Assembly: GCA_025465145.1 (NCBI GenBank)
Contig: JAODNS010000072.1
Span: 1-18,603, forward strand
Length of the DNA stretch: 18,603 nucleotides
Reading direction: 5' to 3'
Origin: Frankiales bacterium
Lineage (GTDB): Bacteria > Actinomycetota > Actinomycetes > Mycobacteriales > SCTD01
Part shown: positions 1 through 6,194 of the stretch, piece after piece
Layout: each line of letters starts with the position of its first letter
How positions within the stretch are numbered: the stretch's first letter is position 1
Notes under the pieces: model-generated
Seen by the model: only the letters and a program-made list of their open reading frames with translations
Databases searched by the model: none
Told to the model about the DNA's origin: nothing
Program-made: the position numbers and the translations under genes

Positions 1-440
1 GCCCCCACGTCGAGTGGGCGGTGGCAGCGGAGCTCGGCGTGCGGGTCCGCCTCGGGTGGACCGCGCAGCCTGCGTCGCCGGGCAACCTGCGCGCGGAGGT
101 CGGCTGGCGCGGCCGCTCCGGCACCGCCAGCCGGCTCGCGGGTGCGCTGCGCGGCTGGAGCGTGCTGCGGTACGAGGTGACCGAGGAGCCGAGCTCGGGC
201 TGCGACGGCGAGCGGTACGCGGTGACGCCGACCCTCGGCGTGTTCCGCGCGACGACCAGCGCGAACGGCGACCTGCTGGTCGGTGAGGACCGCCTGCGCG
301 CGCTGCTCGCGACCGCGACCGGGCCGCAGCTGGCGATGGGGCTCGACACGCTGCTCGGCAGCCCCTGGGACGCCGAGCTGGAGCCGTACCGCGAGGCGGG
401 CGAGGGCGCCGCGATCAGCTGGCTGCACCAGGTGGTGTGA
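1..440 (+). CDS. DUF3145 family protein, 3' part only
   Basis: The gene enters the window already open; the reading frame begins at base 3 and stops with TGA at 438-440. About 145 C-terminal residues are visible. They begin PHVEWA and contain the stretches WTAQPASPGNLRAE, GTASRLAGALRGW and RYEVTEEPS, ending in ISWLHQVV. This pattern matches, from memory, the actinobacterial family DUF3145, whose members are about 160-180 aa, so only a short N-terminal part is missing. The function is unknown. In relatives the gene often lies next to the fabD-fabH-acpP-fabF fatty-acid synthesis cluster; that link is background knowledge and the cluster is not visible here. A GTG at 21 is in frame but internal to the conserved region, so it is not the true start. 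Confidence 0.85.
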   Translation, partial: PHVEWAVAAELGVRVRLGWTAQPASPGNLRAEVGWRGRSGTASRLAGALRGWSVLRYEVTEEPSSGCDGERYAVTPTLGVFRATTSANGDLLVGEDRLRALLATATGPQLAMGLDTLLGSPWDAELEPYREAGEGAAISWLHQVV

Positions 441-517
441 CGCAGCCGCCTGTTTGACCACCTGATGCCGGGGCACGGCGACGGCAACGTCTGCCTATGA
501 CCCCGGAGGGTTCCCGC

Positions 518-1297
518 ATGATCCTGGCCAAGAGCGGTTTCCAAGAGGGCTTCGACAAGTCCCTCGAGCAGGCCGCGCTCATCCTGCCGAAGGTCGGCTA
601 CTTCCTGCTGATCCTCATCGTCGGCATCATCGTCGCCAAGGTCGTCCAGAAGATCATCACGAAGGTCCTGCAGAAGGCCGGCTTCGACAAGGTCGTCGAG
701 CGCGGTGGCATCAAGCAGGCGCTGTCGAAGAGCAAGTACGACGCCGCCGCCATCCTGGGCAAGATCGTCTACTACTTCATCTTCCTGGCCGTGCTGTCCA
801 TGGCGTTCGCGGTGTTCGGCAAGGACAACCCGATCAGCATGTTCCTCGCGTCGATCATCGGCTTCCTGCCGAAGCTGTTCGTCGCCGTCATCGCGCTGAT
901 CATCGCGTTCGCCGTGGCCGCGGCGGTCAAGGACCTGCTCACCAACATGCTGGGTGGTCTGTCCTACGGCAGCGCGCTCGCCAACGGCGTCTCCCTGTTC
1001 ATCATCGCGCTCGGCGTCTTCTTCGCCCTCGGCCAGCTCGAGATCGCAACGCTGATCGTGGGCCCGCTGTTCATCGCCCTGCTCGCCCTGATCGTGGTCC
1101 CGCCGATCATCGCGTTCGGCATCGGCGGCATCGACCCCGCACGCGAGACGATCCGCAACATGCAGGCGAAGGGCCAGCAGAAGGCCCAGGAGATCAAGAC
1201 CGAGGCGAAGAGCAGCTCGAGTGACGCCGCGCCGACTCCGGCCCGCCGTCCGCGCACGGCGAGCACGACCCCTGCGCGCCGCCGCACCACCTCCTAG
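518..1297 (+). CDS. Conserved TM-helix (MscS-associated) membrane protein with basic C-terminal tail
   Basis: A 259-aa integral membrane protein. I place the start at ATG 518 because GGAGGG (505-510) lies 7 nt upstream of it; an in-frame ATG at 497 precedes that Shine-Dalgarno and would add only MTPEGSR. Hydrophobic segments lie at about residues 23-47, 81-101, 110-137, 153-172 and 176-203. The segments after 80 have the Gly/Ala-rich repeat of the 'conserved TM helix' family (PF05552-like) found beside MscS channel domains, but the MscS beta and C-terminal domains are absent. It is therefore a channel-like protein of unknown gating or transport. Residues 230-259 are a disordered Ser/Thr/Pro/Arg tail with PARRPRTAST and TPARRRTTS, resembling histone H1-type tails. 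The protein is unusually rich in Lys and Ile for this GC content. It stands alone between DUF3145 and the lipid operon. Confidence 0.8.
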   Translation: MILAKSGFQEGFDKSLEQAALILPKVGYFLLILIVGIIVAKVVQKIITKVLQKAGFDKVVERGGIKQALSKSKYDAAAILGKIVYYFIFLAVLSMAFAVFGKDNPISMFLASIIGFLPKLFVAVIALIIAFAVAAAVKDLLTNMLGGLSYGSALANGVSLFIIALGVFFALGQLEIATLIVGPLFIALLALIVVPPIIAFGIGGIDPARETIRNMQAKGQQKAQEIKTEAKSSSSDAAPTPARRPRTASTTPARRRTTS

Positions 1298-1331
1298 CGC
1301 ACCCGCGCCACCGGTCCCCGGCACCTCGGAC

Positions 1332-1337
1332 TAACGT
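1332..1337 (+). promoter_or_regulatory. -10 box TAACGT of a possible leaderless promoter
   Basis: TAACGT fits the actinobacterial TANNNT -10 consensus. Six bases (ccgcac) separate it from ATG 1344. If its last T is -7, +1 falls exactly on the A of that ATG. No clear -35 is seen, which is common in actinobacteria. This is an inference from spacing. Confidence 0.45.
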
Positions 1338-1343
1338 CCGCAC

Positions 1344-1382
1344 ATGAGAGCGACAGCCCCCGGTGCCGGGGATCTGGCATGA
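1344..1382 (+). CDS. Possible 12-codon leader ORF overlapping the PAP2-DGK gene
   Basis: ATG AGA GCG ACA ... CTG GCA TGA encodes MRATAPGAGDLA. Its stop TGA (1380-1382) overlaps the ATG (1379-1381) of the phosphatase/kinase gene in the ATGA form typical of translational coupling. Its start lies where a leaderless transcript from the TAACGT box would begin. A small hairpin, CCCCG-GTGC-CGGGG (1358-1371), lies inside it, and its right arm supplies the only purine-rich stretch (GGGGA, 1368-1372) that could serve as Shine-Dalgarno for ATG 1379. A ribosome reading the leader would melt this hairpin. A peptide function is not implied. The short length means it could be a chance ORF. Confidence 0.4.
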   Translation: MRATAPGAGDLA

Positions 1383-2836
1383 CCGGCGACAGGTTCCTCA
1401 CCCGGCTCGACGCGTGGGACCTCGCCCTGTACCGCAAGGCCGCGACCACCGACACGCCGCTTCTGGACAAGGTCCTGCCGCGGCTGACGTCGTCGGCGAA
1501 CCACAGCGTGCTGTGGATCGGCGTGTCGGTCGCCCTCGCCGCCGCCGGTCACCGACGCGCCGCAGTCCGCGGGCTTGCCTCCCTGGCGCTCGCCAGCGCC
1601 ACCGCCAACGTGCCGGCCAAGTTGGCCGCCCGTCGCGCCCGGCCCGAGCTGCGGCCTGTCCCCGTGCCGCGCCGCCTGCTCCGGCAGCCCCAGACGACGT
1701 CCTTCCCGAGCGGGCACTCCGCGTCGGCCGGGGCGTTCGCGACGGGCGTCGCCTTGGAATCGCCCGTGTTCGCGCTGCCCGTCGCGGTCCTCGCCGCCGG
1801 CGTCGCCTACGGCCGCGTCCACACGGGCGTCCACTACCCCGGTGACGTCGCGGCGGGGCTCGCGCTGGGGGTGGGCTCGGCGCTGGTGGTGCGCAAGGTG
1901 TGGCCGGTACGGCCGGACCGTCCCGCGTTCGCGCGGCCCGCTCGACGGCCGGCCCCTGCGCTCCCGGACGGCGACGGCCTCGTGGTCGTCATCAACGAGA
2001 AGGCCGGCTCCGGCGAGCGCGCCGGCGAGGTCGAGGAGCAGCTGCACCGCCTGCTGCCGAAGGTGCAGGTCGTCCGCTGCGGGCCGGACGACGACGTCGA
2101 GCAGTGCCTCACCAAGGCCGCCGAGACCGCGCAGGTGCTCGGCGTCATGGGCGGCGACGGCACCGTCAACTGCGCCGCCGGCATCGCGCTCGACGCGGGC
2201 CTGCCGCTGGCCGTCCTCCCCGGCGGAACCCTCGACCATTTCGCCGGTGAGCTCGGCGTGCAGTCGGTGGACGACGTCGTAGCGGCCGTGCGCAACGGCA
2301 GCGCGGTCGAGATCACCGTCGGCAGCGCCGACCCGGACGGCGGCGACCTCTACTTCCTCAACACCTTCGCCGTCGGCGTCTACCCGGAGCTCGTCCGCGA
2401 GCGCGAGAAGCGCGAGCAGCGGATCGGCAAGTGGCCGGCCATGGCCGTCGCGATGGCGAAGATCCTGCGCAAGGCCGAGCCGGTGTTCGTCGAGATCGAC
2501 GGGCAGCCCCGCCGGCTCTGGACGCTGTTCGCCGGCAACGGGCACTACCACCCGGCCGGCTTCGCGCCCAGCTGGCGCGAGCGGCTCGACGACGGCTGCA
2601 TCGACGTCCGGCTCATCGACGCCGACCACCGTGCTGCCCGGCTCCGGCTCGCCGTCGCGGTGCTCACCGGGCGGCTCGGGCAGAGCCGCGTCTACGAGCA
2701 GCGGCTGGTCGGCACGCTGCCCGTACGTACCCGCCAGGGCGCGCTGCGGATCGCCCGTGACGGCGAAGTGGGCGAGGGCCCCGGCCACATGACGCTGCGT
2801 GCGGCGTCCCGCAAGCTGGTCGTCTACCTGACGTGA
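1379..2836 (+). CDS. PAP2 phosphatase / diacylglycerol kinase fusion protein
   Basis: A 485-aa two-domain protein. Residues about 40-170 are a PAP2 (type 2 phosphatidic-acid phosphatase) domain with all three signature parts: K81-x6-R88P89, PSGH (110-113), and R146-x5-H152-x3-D156. After a Pro/Arg linker (about 175-197), residues 200-485 are a lipid kinase domain (DGK/LCB5 type) with VVVINEKAGSG (202-212), GGDGT (258-262) and PGGTLDHFAGELG (281-293). Such fusions occur in actinobacteria and are thought to interconvert phosphorylated and unphosphorylated lipids such as diacylglycerol/phosphatidate or polyprenyl phosphates; the actual substrate is not deducible. An oddity is GTLDHFA, where the usual lipid kinase motif is GTGNDFA-like (GTLNHFA in some fusions, from memory). 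The start is chosen for the ATGA overlap with the leader ORF and the PAP2 length. It is the first large gene of an operon; its TGA overlaps the next GTG by 4 nt. Confidence 0.88.
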   Translation: MTGDRFLTRLDAWDLALYRKAATTDTPLLDKVLPRLTSSANHSVLWIGVSVALAAAGHRRAAVRGLASLALASATANVPAKLAARRARPELRPVPVPRRLLRQPQTTSFPSGHSASAGAFATGVALESPVFALPVAVLAAGVAYGRVHTGVHYPGDVAAGLALGVGSALVVRKVWPVRPDRPAFARPARRPAPALPDGDGLVVVINEKAGSGERAGEVEEQLHRLLPKVQVVRCGPDDDVEQCLTKAAETAQVLGVMGGDGTVNCAAGIALDAGLPLAVLPGGTLDHFAGELGVQSVDDVVAAVRNGSAVEITVGSADPDGGDLYFLNTFAVGVYPELVREREKREQRIGKWPAMAVAMAKILRKAEPVFVEIDGQPRRLWTLFAGNGHYHPAGFAPSWRERLDDGCIDVRLIDADHRAARLRLAVAVLTGRLGQSRVYEQRLVGTLPVRTRQGALRIARDGEVGEGPGHMTLRAASRKLVVYLT

Positions 2837-3528
2837 CGGCCGTCGACGAGAAGCCGGGGCTGCGACCCGCTCTGCTGGCGGGCGGCCTCGCAGTGCTGGT
2901 CGTCCTCGTGCTGCCGCTGGGTGCGCTGGTGCGGGGCAAGTGGTCGCCGCTGATCTCGCTGGACGACCGGATCGAGCGGGCGGTGCACCGGGACGCGGTC
3001 GCCTCCGGGCTCCTGCGCGGGCTCGGCAAGGTGCTGACGCAGCTCGGGGCGCCTGTGCTCATCGAACTGGTGACGCTGCTGCTGGTCGTCCTGCTCGTGC
3101 TGCGCCACCGGCGCCGCTCCGCATTCTACCTCGGCTGCTGCGTCGCCGGGGCGTACGTGTTGTCCACGACCGGCAAGCTGCTCGTGGACCGCTCCCGGCC
3201 GGTCTTCGACGACGCCTTCGCCCATGCCCGCGGGGCTTCGTTCCCGTCCGGGCACGCGACGGGCGCCGCGTCGTTCTACCTGGCGCTCGCCGTGGTCCTG
3301 CTGTCGGTGCTCCGCCGGCCGCCGCGCACCGCCCTGCTCCTCGTGGCCTTCGTCGTCCCCGTCGTCGTGGCCGCGACGCGGGTCGTGCTCGGCGTGCACT
3401 ACCTGTCGGACGTGACCGCGGGGCTCCTCATCGGCTGGGGCTGGACTGCCGCCTGCACGGCGCTGTTCACCGCCTGGAAGGCGCAGGAGGGTCGGCCCGT
3501 CGAGCCGCTCGAGGAGGGCATCGAGTGA
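2833..3528 (+). CDS. PAP2 family membrane phosphatase
   Basis: A 231-aa multi-pass membrane protein. Hydrophobic helices lie at about residues 13-33, 76-91, 97-113, 143-160, 166-184 and 194-214. The PAP2 catalytic signature is complete: K115LLVDRSR122P123, PSGH (138-141), and R183VVLGVH189YLSD193. The layout is that of a PgpB/undecaprenyl-pyrophosphate-phosphatase-like enzyme with the active site on the outer face; phosphatidate, phosphatidylglycerophosphate or polyprenyl pyrophosphate are possible substrates. The GTG start overlaps the stop of the upstream fusion gene (GTGA), and its own stop overlaps the next GTG the same way, so three proteins are translationally coupled. Having a second PAP2 next to a PAP2-DGK fusion suggests a shared lipid-phosphate pathway. 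The short C-terminal tail is acidic (EPLEEGIE). Confidence 0.87.
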   Translation: MTAVDEKPGLRPALLAGGLAVLVVLVLPLGALVRGKWSPLISLDDRIERAVHRDAVASGLLRGLGKVLTQLGAPVLIELVTLLLVVLLVLRHRRRSAFYLGCCVAGAYVLSTTGKLLVDRSRPVFDDAFAHARGASFPSGHATGAASFYLALAVVLLSVLRRPPRTALLLVAFVVPVVVAATRVVLGVHYLSDVTAGLLIGWGWTAACTALFTAWKAQEGRPVEPLEEGIE

Positions 3529-4547
3529 GGGAGCCCGCGGGCGACCTGCGCCGGATCGCGTTCTGCCTGGAGCGGGCGCTGGAGCCGTCGTACCGCGTGA
3601 AGGCCTTCCGCACGGCCGCTGCCGTCGTCGACCGGACGCCGCGCGAGGAGCTGGAGCAGCGCGCGCTCGCGGGCACGCTCGCCGACCTGACCGGCATCGG
3701 GAAGGTGACGGCGACGGTCGTGACGGAGTCGCTCGCGGGGGAGGAGCCGGTGTACCTGCGGCGGGTCGAGTCGCTCGGGCTGACGCCGGTGGCGCAGGCG
3801 GCGGACGACCTGCGGCAGCTGCTGCGCGGCGACTGCCACGTGCACAGCGACTGGTCCGACGGCGGCTCGCCCATCGAGGAGATGGCGCTCGCGGCGCGCG
3901 ACCTCGGGCACGAGTACATGGTGCTGACCGACCACTCGCCGCGGCTGACGGTCGCGCGCGGGCTCAGTCCGGAGCGGCTGCGGGAGCAGCTGGACGTGGT
4001 CGCCAAGATCAACGACCGGCTGAGCCCGTTCCGGATCCTCACCGGCATCGAGTGCGACATCAACCTGGACGGCTCGCTCGACCAGGAGCCGGAGCTGCTC
4101 GAGCGGCTCGACCTGGTCGTCGCCAGCGTGCACAGCAAGCTGCGGATGCCGTCGGAGGAGATGACCCCGCGGATGATCGCGGCGATCGGCAACCCGCACA
4201 CCGACGTCCTCGGGCACTGCACCGGCCGGCTCGTCACCGGCAAGGGCCGGCCGGAGTCGGAGTTCGACGCCGAGCTGGTGTTCGCCGCGTGCGCGCAGTT
4301 CGACGTCGCCGTGGAGATCAACAGCCGGCCGGAGCGGCTCGACCCGCCCAAGCGGCTGCTGCGGCTCGCGTACGAGGCGGGCTGCCGGGTGTCGATCGAC
4401 ACGGACGCGCACGCGCCGGGTCAGCTGTCCTGGCAGCCGCTCGGCTGCGAGCGGGCGGTGCTGACCGGCATCGGCGCGGACCGGGTGGTCAACGCGTGGA
4501 GCGCGGACGAGCTGCTCAGCTGGACGGGCCGCGCTGCTGCGGGATGA
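3525..4547 (+). CDS. PolX-like HhH-PHP phosphoesterase lacking the polymerase core
   Basis: A 340-aa protein. Residues 5-82 resemble the N-terminal helix-hairpin-helix '8-kDa' domain of family X DNA polymerases (YRVKAFRTAAAVV, then LTGIGKVTA at 55-63). Residues about 101-330 are a PHP metal-dependent phosphoesterase domain with ligand-type motifs CHVHSDWSDG (H105, H107), LTDHS (D136, H137), GIECDI (E176), ASVHS (H203), GH231C and DTDAHA (292-297). The nucleotidyltransferase palm that separates these domains in bacterial PolX is missing, so I infer a stand-alone PHP phosphatase or nuclease with a DNA-binding HhH module. Histidinol-phosphatase is an alternative annotation, but the HhH domain argues against it. 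The GTG start overlaps the PAP2 stop by 4 nt. The 3' end overlaps the convergent 278-aa gene by 32 nt. Confidence 0.82.
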   Translation: MREPAGDLRRIAFCLERALEPSYRVKAFRTAAAVVDRTPREELEQRALAGTLADLTGIGKVTATVVTESLAGEEPVYLRRVESLGLTPVAQAADDLRQLLRGDCHVHSDWSDGGSPIEEMALAARDLGHEYMVLTDHSPRLTVARGLSPERLREQLDVVAKINDRLSPFRILTGIECDINLDGSLDQEPELLERLDLVVASVHSKLRMPSEEMTPRMIAAIGNPHTDVLGHCTGRLVTGKGRPESEFDAELVFAACAQFDVAVEINSRPERLDPPKRLLRLAYEAGCRVSIDTDAHAPGQLSWQPLGCERAVLTGIGADRVVNAWSADELLSWTGRAAAG

Positions 4548-5352
4548 GCGACGTGACCGGCTCGGTGAGCACCAGCGTCGTGGCGTCGGGCAGCGCGTCG
4601 GCGACGAGCAGCGCGCATGCAGCGTCGAGGCACAGCGCCATGACGCGCGAGCTCTCCCGCTCGTCGGAGGCCACGCCGCGGCAGGACGGACAGGGGCGGG
4701 ACAGCCCCTCAGCGCCGCTGCGCCGCACCAGCGCCCAGACCCGGCGGCGACTGGTCAGCACGGCGGCCTGGAAGGCGGCCTCGCGGGCGTCGGCGCGGTC
4801 GGACTCCTGGGCGAACGAGCGGTCCACGAGCGCGTCGTACAGGCGGCGGCCCTCCGCGTCGTGGCAGCGGCTCGACAGCAGCGGCAGCAGCGCGAGCAGC
4901 TCCTTGACCTGCTCCGCGCGCGGACCGAGGTCCGGCTCGTCGACGGTCGAGGCCGGGTACACGGTCCGCCACGGGCGCAGCAGGGCCTGGTACTCGCTGC
5001 GGGACAGGCACGGCCTGGCGTACGCGGCCGCGATGGCGTCCCGTACTGCCTTCAGCGCCGTGGTGGTGACGTCGCAGCCGACGGTCACGTAGGCCGCCTC
5101 GCCTCGTAGGTCGTCGTCGAACAGGGCCGCCACAGCCTCAAATGCGGACAGCGCCTCCAGCACGAGCGGGCTGTCCGGGGACAGCGCGCGGTCGCGCGCC
5201 TCGGCGACGGCGATCGTGTTGCACCAGGCCTCGGCCAGCCGCGGCAGCTCGTCGTCGCGGACGTGCGCGAGCTGGGCGAGGATGCCGAGGATCTCAGGCA
5301 GGTTCGGGTGCTCCTCGAGCGATCCGATGGTGGTGCCGGTACGACGCGCCAT
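4516..5352 (-). CDS. Hypothetical protein, mostly helical, with CPSC motif
   Basis: A 278-aa protein I do not recognise. The start is ATG with GAGAGG about 7 nt upstream on the minus strand. It has no signal peptide or membrane segment. The sequence looks mainly alpha-helical: a charged helical first half (EEHPNLPEILGILAQLAHV; ALSAFEAVAALFDDD), a central stretch YQALLRPWRTVYPAS (121-135), and a C-terminal part with CPSC (221-224) followed by CLDAAC (241-246). These four cysteines could bind a metal or form a disulfide, but the spacing is not a standard ribbon. Its 3' end overlaps the convergent PHP gene by 32 nt. Codon use looks like that of its neighbours, so there is no sign of transfer. 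A soluble conserved actinobacterial protein is the best statement; no function is proposed. Confidence 0.75.
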   Translation of the reverse strand: MARRTGTTIGSLEEHPNLPEILGILAQLAHVRDDELPRLAEAWCNTIAVAEARDRALSPDSPLVLEALSAFEAVAALFDDDLRGEAAYVTVGCDVTTTALKAVRDAIAAAYARPCLSRSEYQALLRPWRTVYPASTVDEPDLGPRAEQVKELLALLPLLSSRCHDAEGRRLYDALVDRSFAQESDRADAREAAFQAAVLTSRRRVWALVRRSGAEGLSRPCPSCRGVASDERESSRVMALCLDAACALLVADALPDATTLVLTEPVTSLIPQQRGPSS

Positions 5353-5425
5353 GGGCCTGCCTCTCCGCTGTCCCTCAACAGAGTGCGGCAGGAGGCAGCC
5401 CTTCCTGGAGCGACTCGCCCGAGAA

Positions 5426-5444
5426 TGACCCGATCGGGGGGTCA
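5426..5444. terminator. Inverted repeat TGACCC-N7-GGGTCA, possible terminator or operator
   Basis: Perfect 6-bp arms with a 7-nt loop (GATCGGG) lie 21 nt beyond the stop of the DUF2795 gene (minus strand) and 73 nt upstream of the next minus-strand start. There is no U tract, only ATTCT on the minus-strand side. The same spacing would also suit a protein-binding site for the downstream 278-aa gene. Confidence 0.35.
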
Positions 5445-5465
5445 GAACGGCCCGAGGCGCCGCCC

Positions 5466-5879
5466 TCAGAAGCGGTGGCTCTCCACGTGCCCGCCGGACA
5501 GCTCGGCCCAGACCTCCTGCATGTTCGCGAATTCGCGCCCCGCGGGCAGCCGGCGCAGCTGGTCGAGGACCTTGCCGGTCGCGTTCATCTCGCTCGCCTT
5601 CGCGAGCAGCGTCGCCGCGTCGCAGGGCCAGCACTCCTTGCCGAGGCTGGAGGCGATCTCCGAACGCAGCTCGACGTCCACCTCCGTCATGCCGTCGGGG
5701 ACGCCACCAACCATCGTGCCGTCCGGCGAGCGGTCCACGTCGGGCTGGTCCTCACCGGACGGCTCCGCCGAGTTCCAGTCCTCGCCGCGGGTCTCCCGGC
5801 CGGCGGTCATCATCCCGCGCACCTCGGCCTCGAGCGCGTCGTCCATCCGGGCGCTGTGCTTGTCGCTGCCTCGTTCCAT
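5466..5879 (-). CDS. DUF2795 domain protein
   Basis: A 137-aa soluble protein. Residues about 68-130 match the DUF2795 pattern from memory: a short helical domain with EVDVELRSEIASSLG, a Pro (WPCDAATLLAKA), a NATGKVLDQLRRLP stretch, and F-x-M-x-EVWAELSG. The N-terminal half (1-65) is acidic, low in hydrophobics and probably disordered. The function of DUF2795 is unknown; such genes are common and often multicopy in actinobacteria. The ATG has no Shine-Dalgarno, which fits a leaderless or near-leaderless message from the stress-type promoter at 5889-5913. An in-frame ATG at codon 12 (position 5846) also lacks a ribosome site, so the first ATG is kept. Confidence 0.8.
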   Translation of the reverse strand: MERGSDKHSARMDDALEAEVRGMMTAGRETRGEDWNSAEPSGEDQPDVDRSPDGTMVGGVPDGMTEVDVELRSEIASSLGKECWPCDAATLLAKASEMNATGKVLDQLRRLPAGREFANMQEVWAELSGGHVESHRF

Positions 5880-5888
5880 GGCAGCGGA

Positions 5889-5913
5889 CTACCCACGTAG
5901 CGCGTACTGACAC
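5889..5913 (-). promoter_or_regulatory. SigB/SigF-like promoter GTGT-N15-GGGTAG
   Basis: Read on the minus strand, GTGT (5913-5910), 15 nt, then GGGTAG (5894-5889) resembles the GTTT-N15/16-GGGTAT consensus of actinobacterial general-stress sigma factors, with 8 of 10 bases matching. The -10 ends 9 nt before the ATG of the DUF2795 gene, which implies a leader of only a few bases. Confidence 0.4.
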
Positions 5914-6041
5914 AGACCCGTTCCTGCGTCCGGGGTACCGCAGAGCCGCGCCGCGGGCGCGGCCGGACGCTCCGGGGGAACGGCAGGGTGATCTGCCTCG
6001 CAGGACAGGTAGACGGCGACGAAGCCGGGCAGACCTGGTGC

Positions 6042-6194
6042 ATGAGCGATCCGAAGCGGCGCCCCGTCTCCTCCTGGCCGGCCTCCCTGCTGCCGACGCT
6101 GACGCTCCTCGCGCTCCTCACCGGCGGCGTCGCCACGACGGCCGCGGGCGAGAGCACGCCGGTCGTCGAGATGACCGTCACCAACGCCAGGTAG
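6042..6194 (+). CDS. Possible 50-aa single-span membrane or secreted peptide
   Basis: The start ATG gives MSDPKRRPVSSW, then a hydrophobic run LLPTLTLLALLTGGVATTAAG (about residues 15-35), then a short polar tail ending MTVTNAR. The positively charged N-terminus followed by one hydrophobic segment looks like a signal peptide or N-in membrane anchor. No good ribosome site precedes ATG 6042; an in-frame GTG at 5988, preceded by a purine-rich GGGGGAA stretch, would add 18 residues. The stop TAG (6192-6194) directly abuts the aceE stop (CTA 6195-6197). I do not recognise the peptide, and a chance ORF is possible. The rest of 5880-6041 holds only the DUF2795 promoter. Confidence 0.35.
   Translation: MSDPKRRPVSSWPASLLPTLTLLALLTGGVATTAAGESTPVVEMTVTNAR

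Noticed and set aside
454..459. TTGACC resembling a -35 box before the TM-helix gene.
   Set aside because: No acceptable -10 lies 16-19 nt downstream; TATGAC at 496-501 is too far and would cut into the ribosome site.
452..476. GTTT-N14-GGGGCA, a weak SigB-like promoter before the TM-helix gene.
   Set aside because: The spacing is short and the -10 matches poorly (GGGGCA against GGGTAT); not enough to call.
497..517. ATG 497 as start of the TM-helix protein.
   Set aside because: The strong GGAGGG lies after it and at the right distance from ATG 518.
1331..2788. A 485-codon minus-strand open frame opposite the PAP2-DGK gene.
   Set aside because: It mirrors the coding strand in very GC-rich DNA; it has no domain, and the plus-strand gene has clear catalytic motifs.
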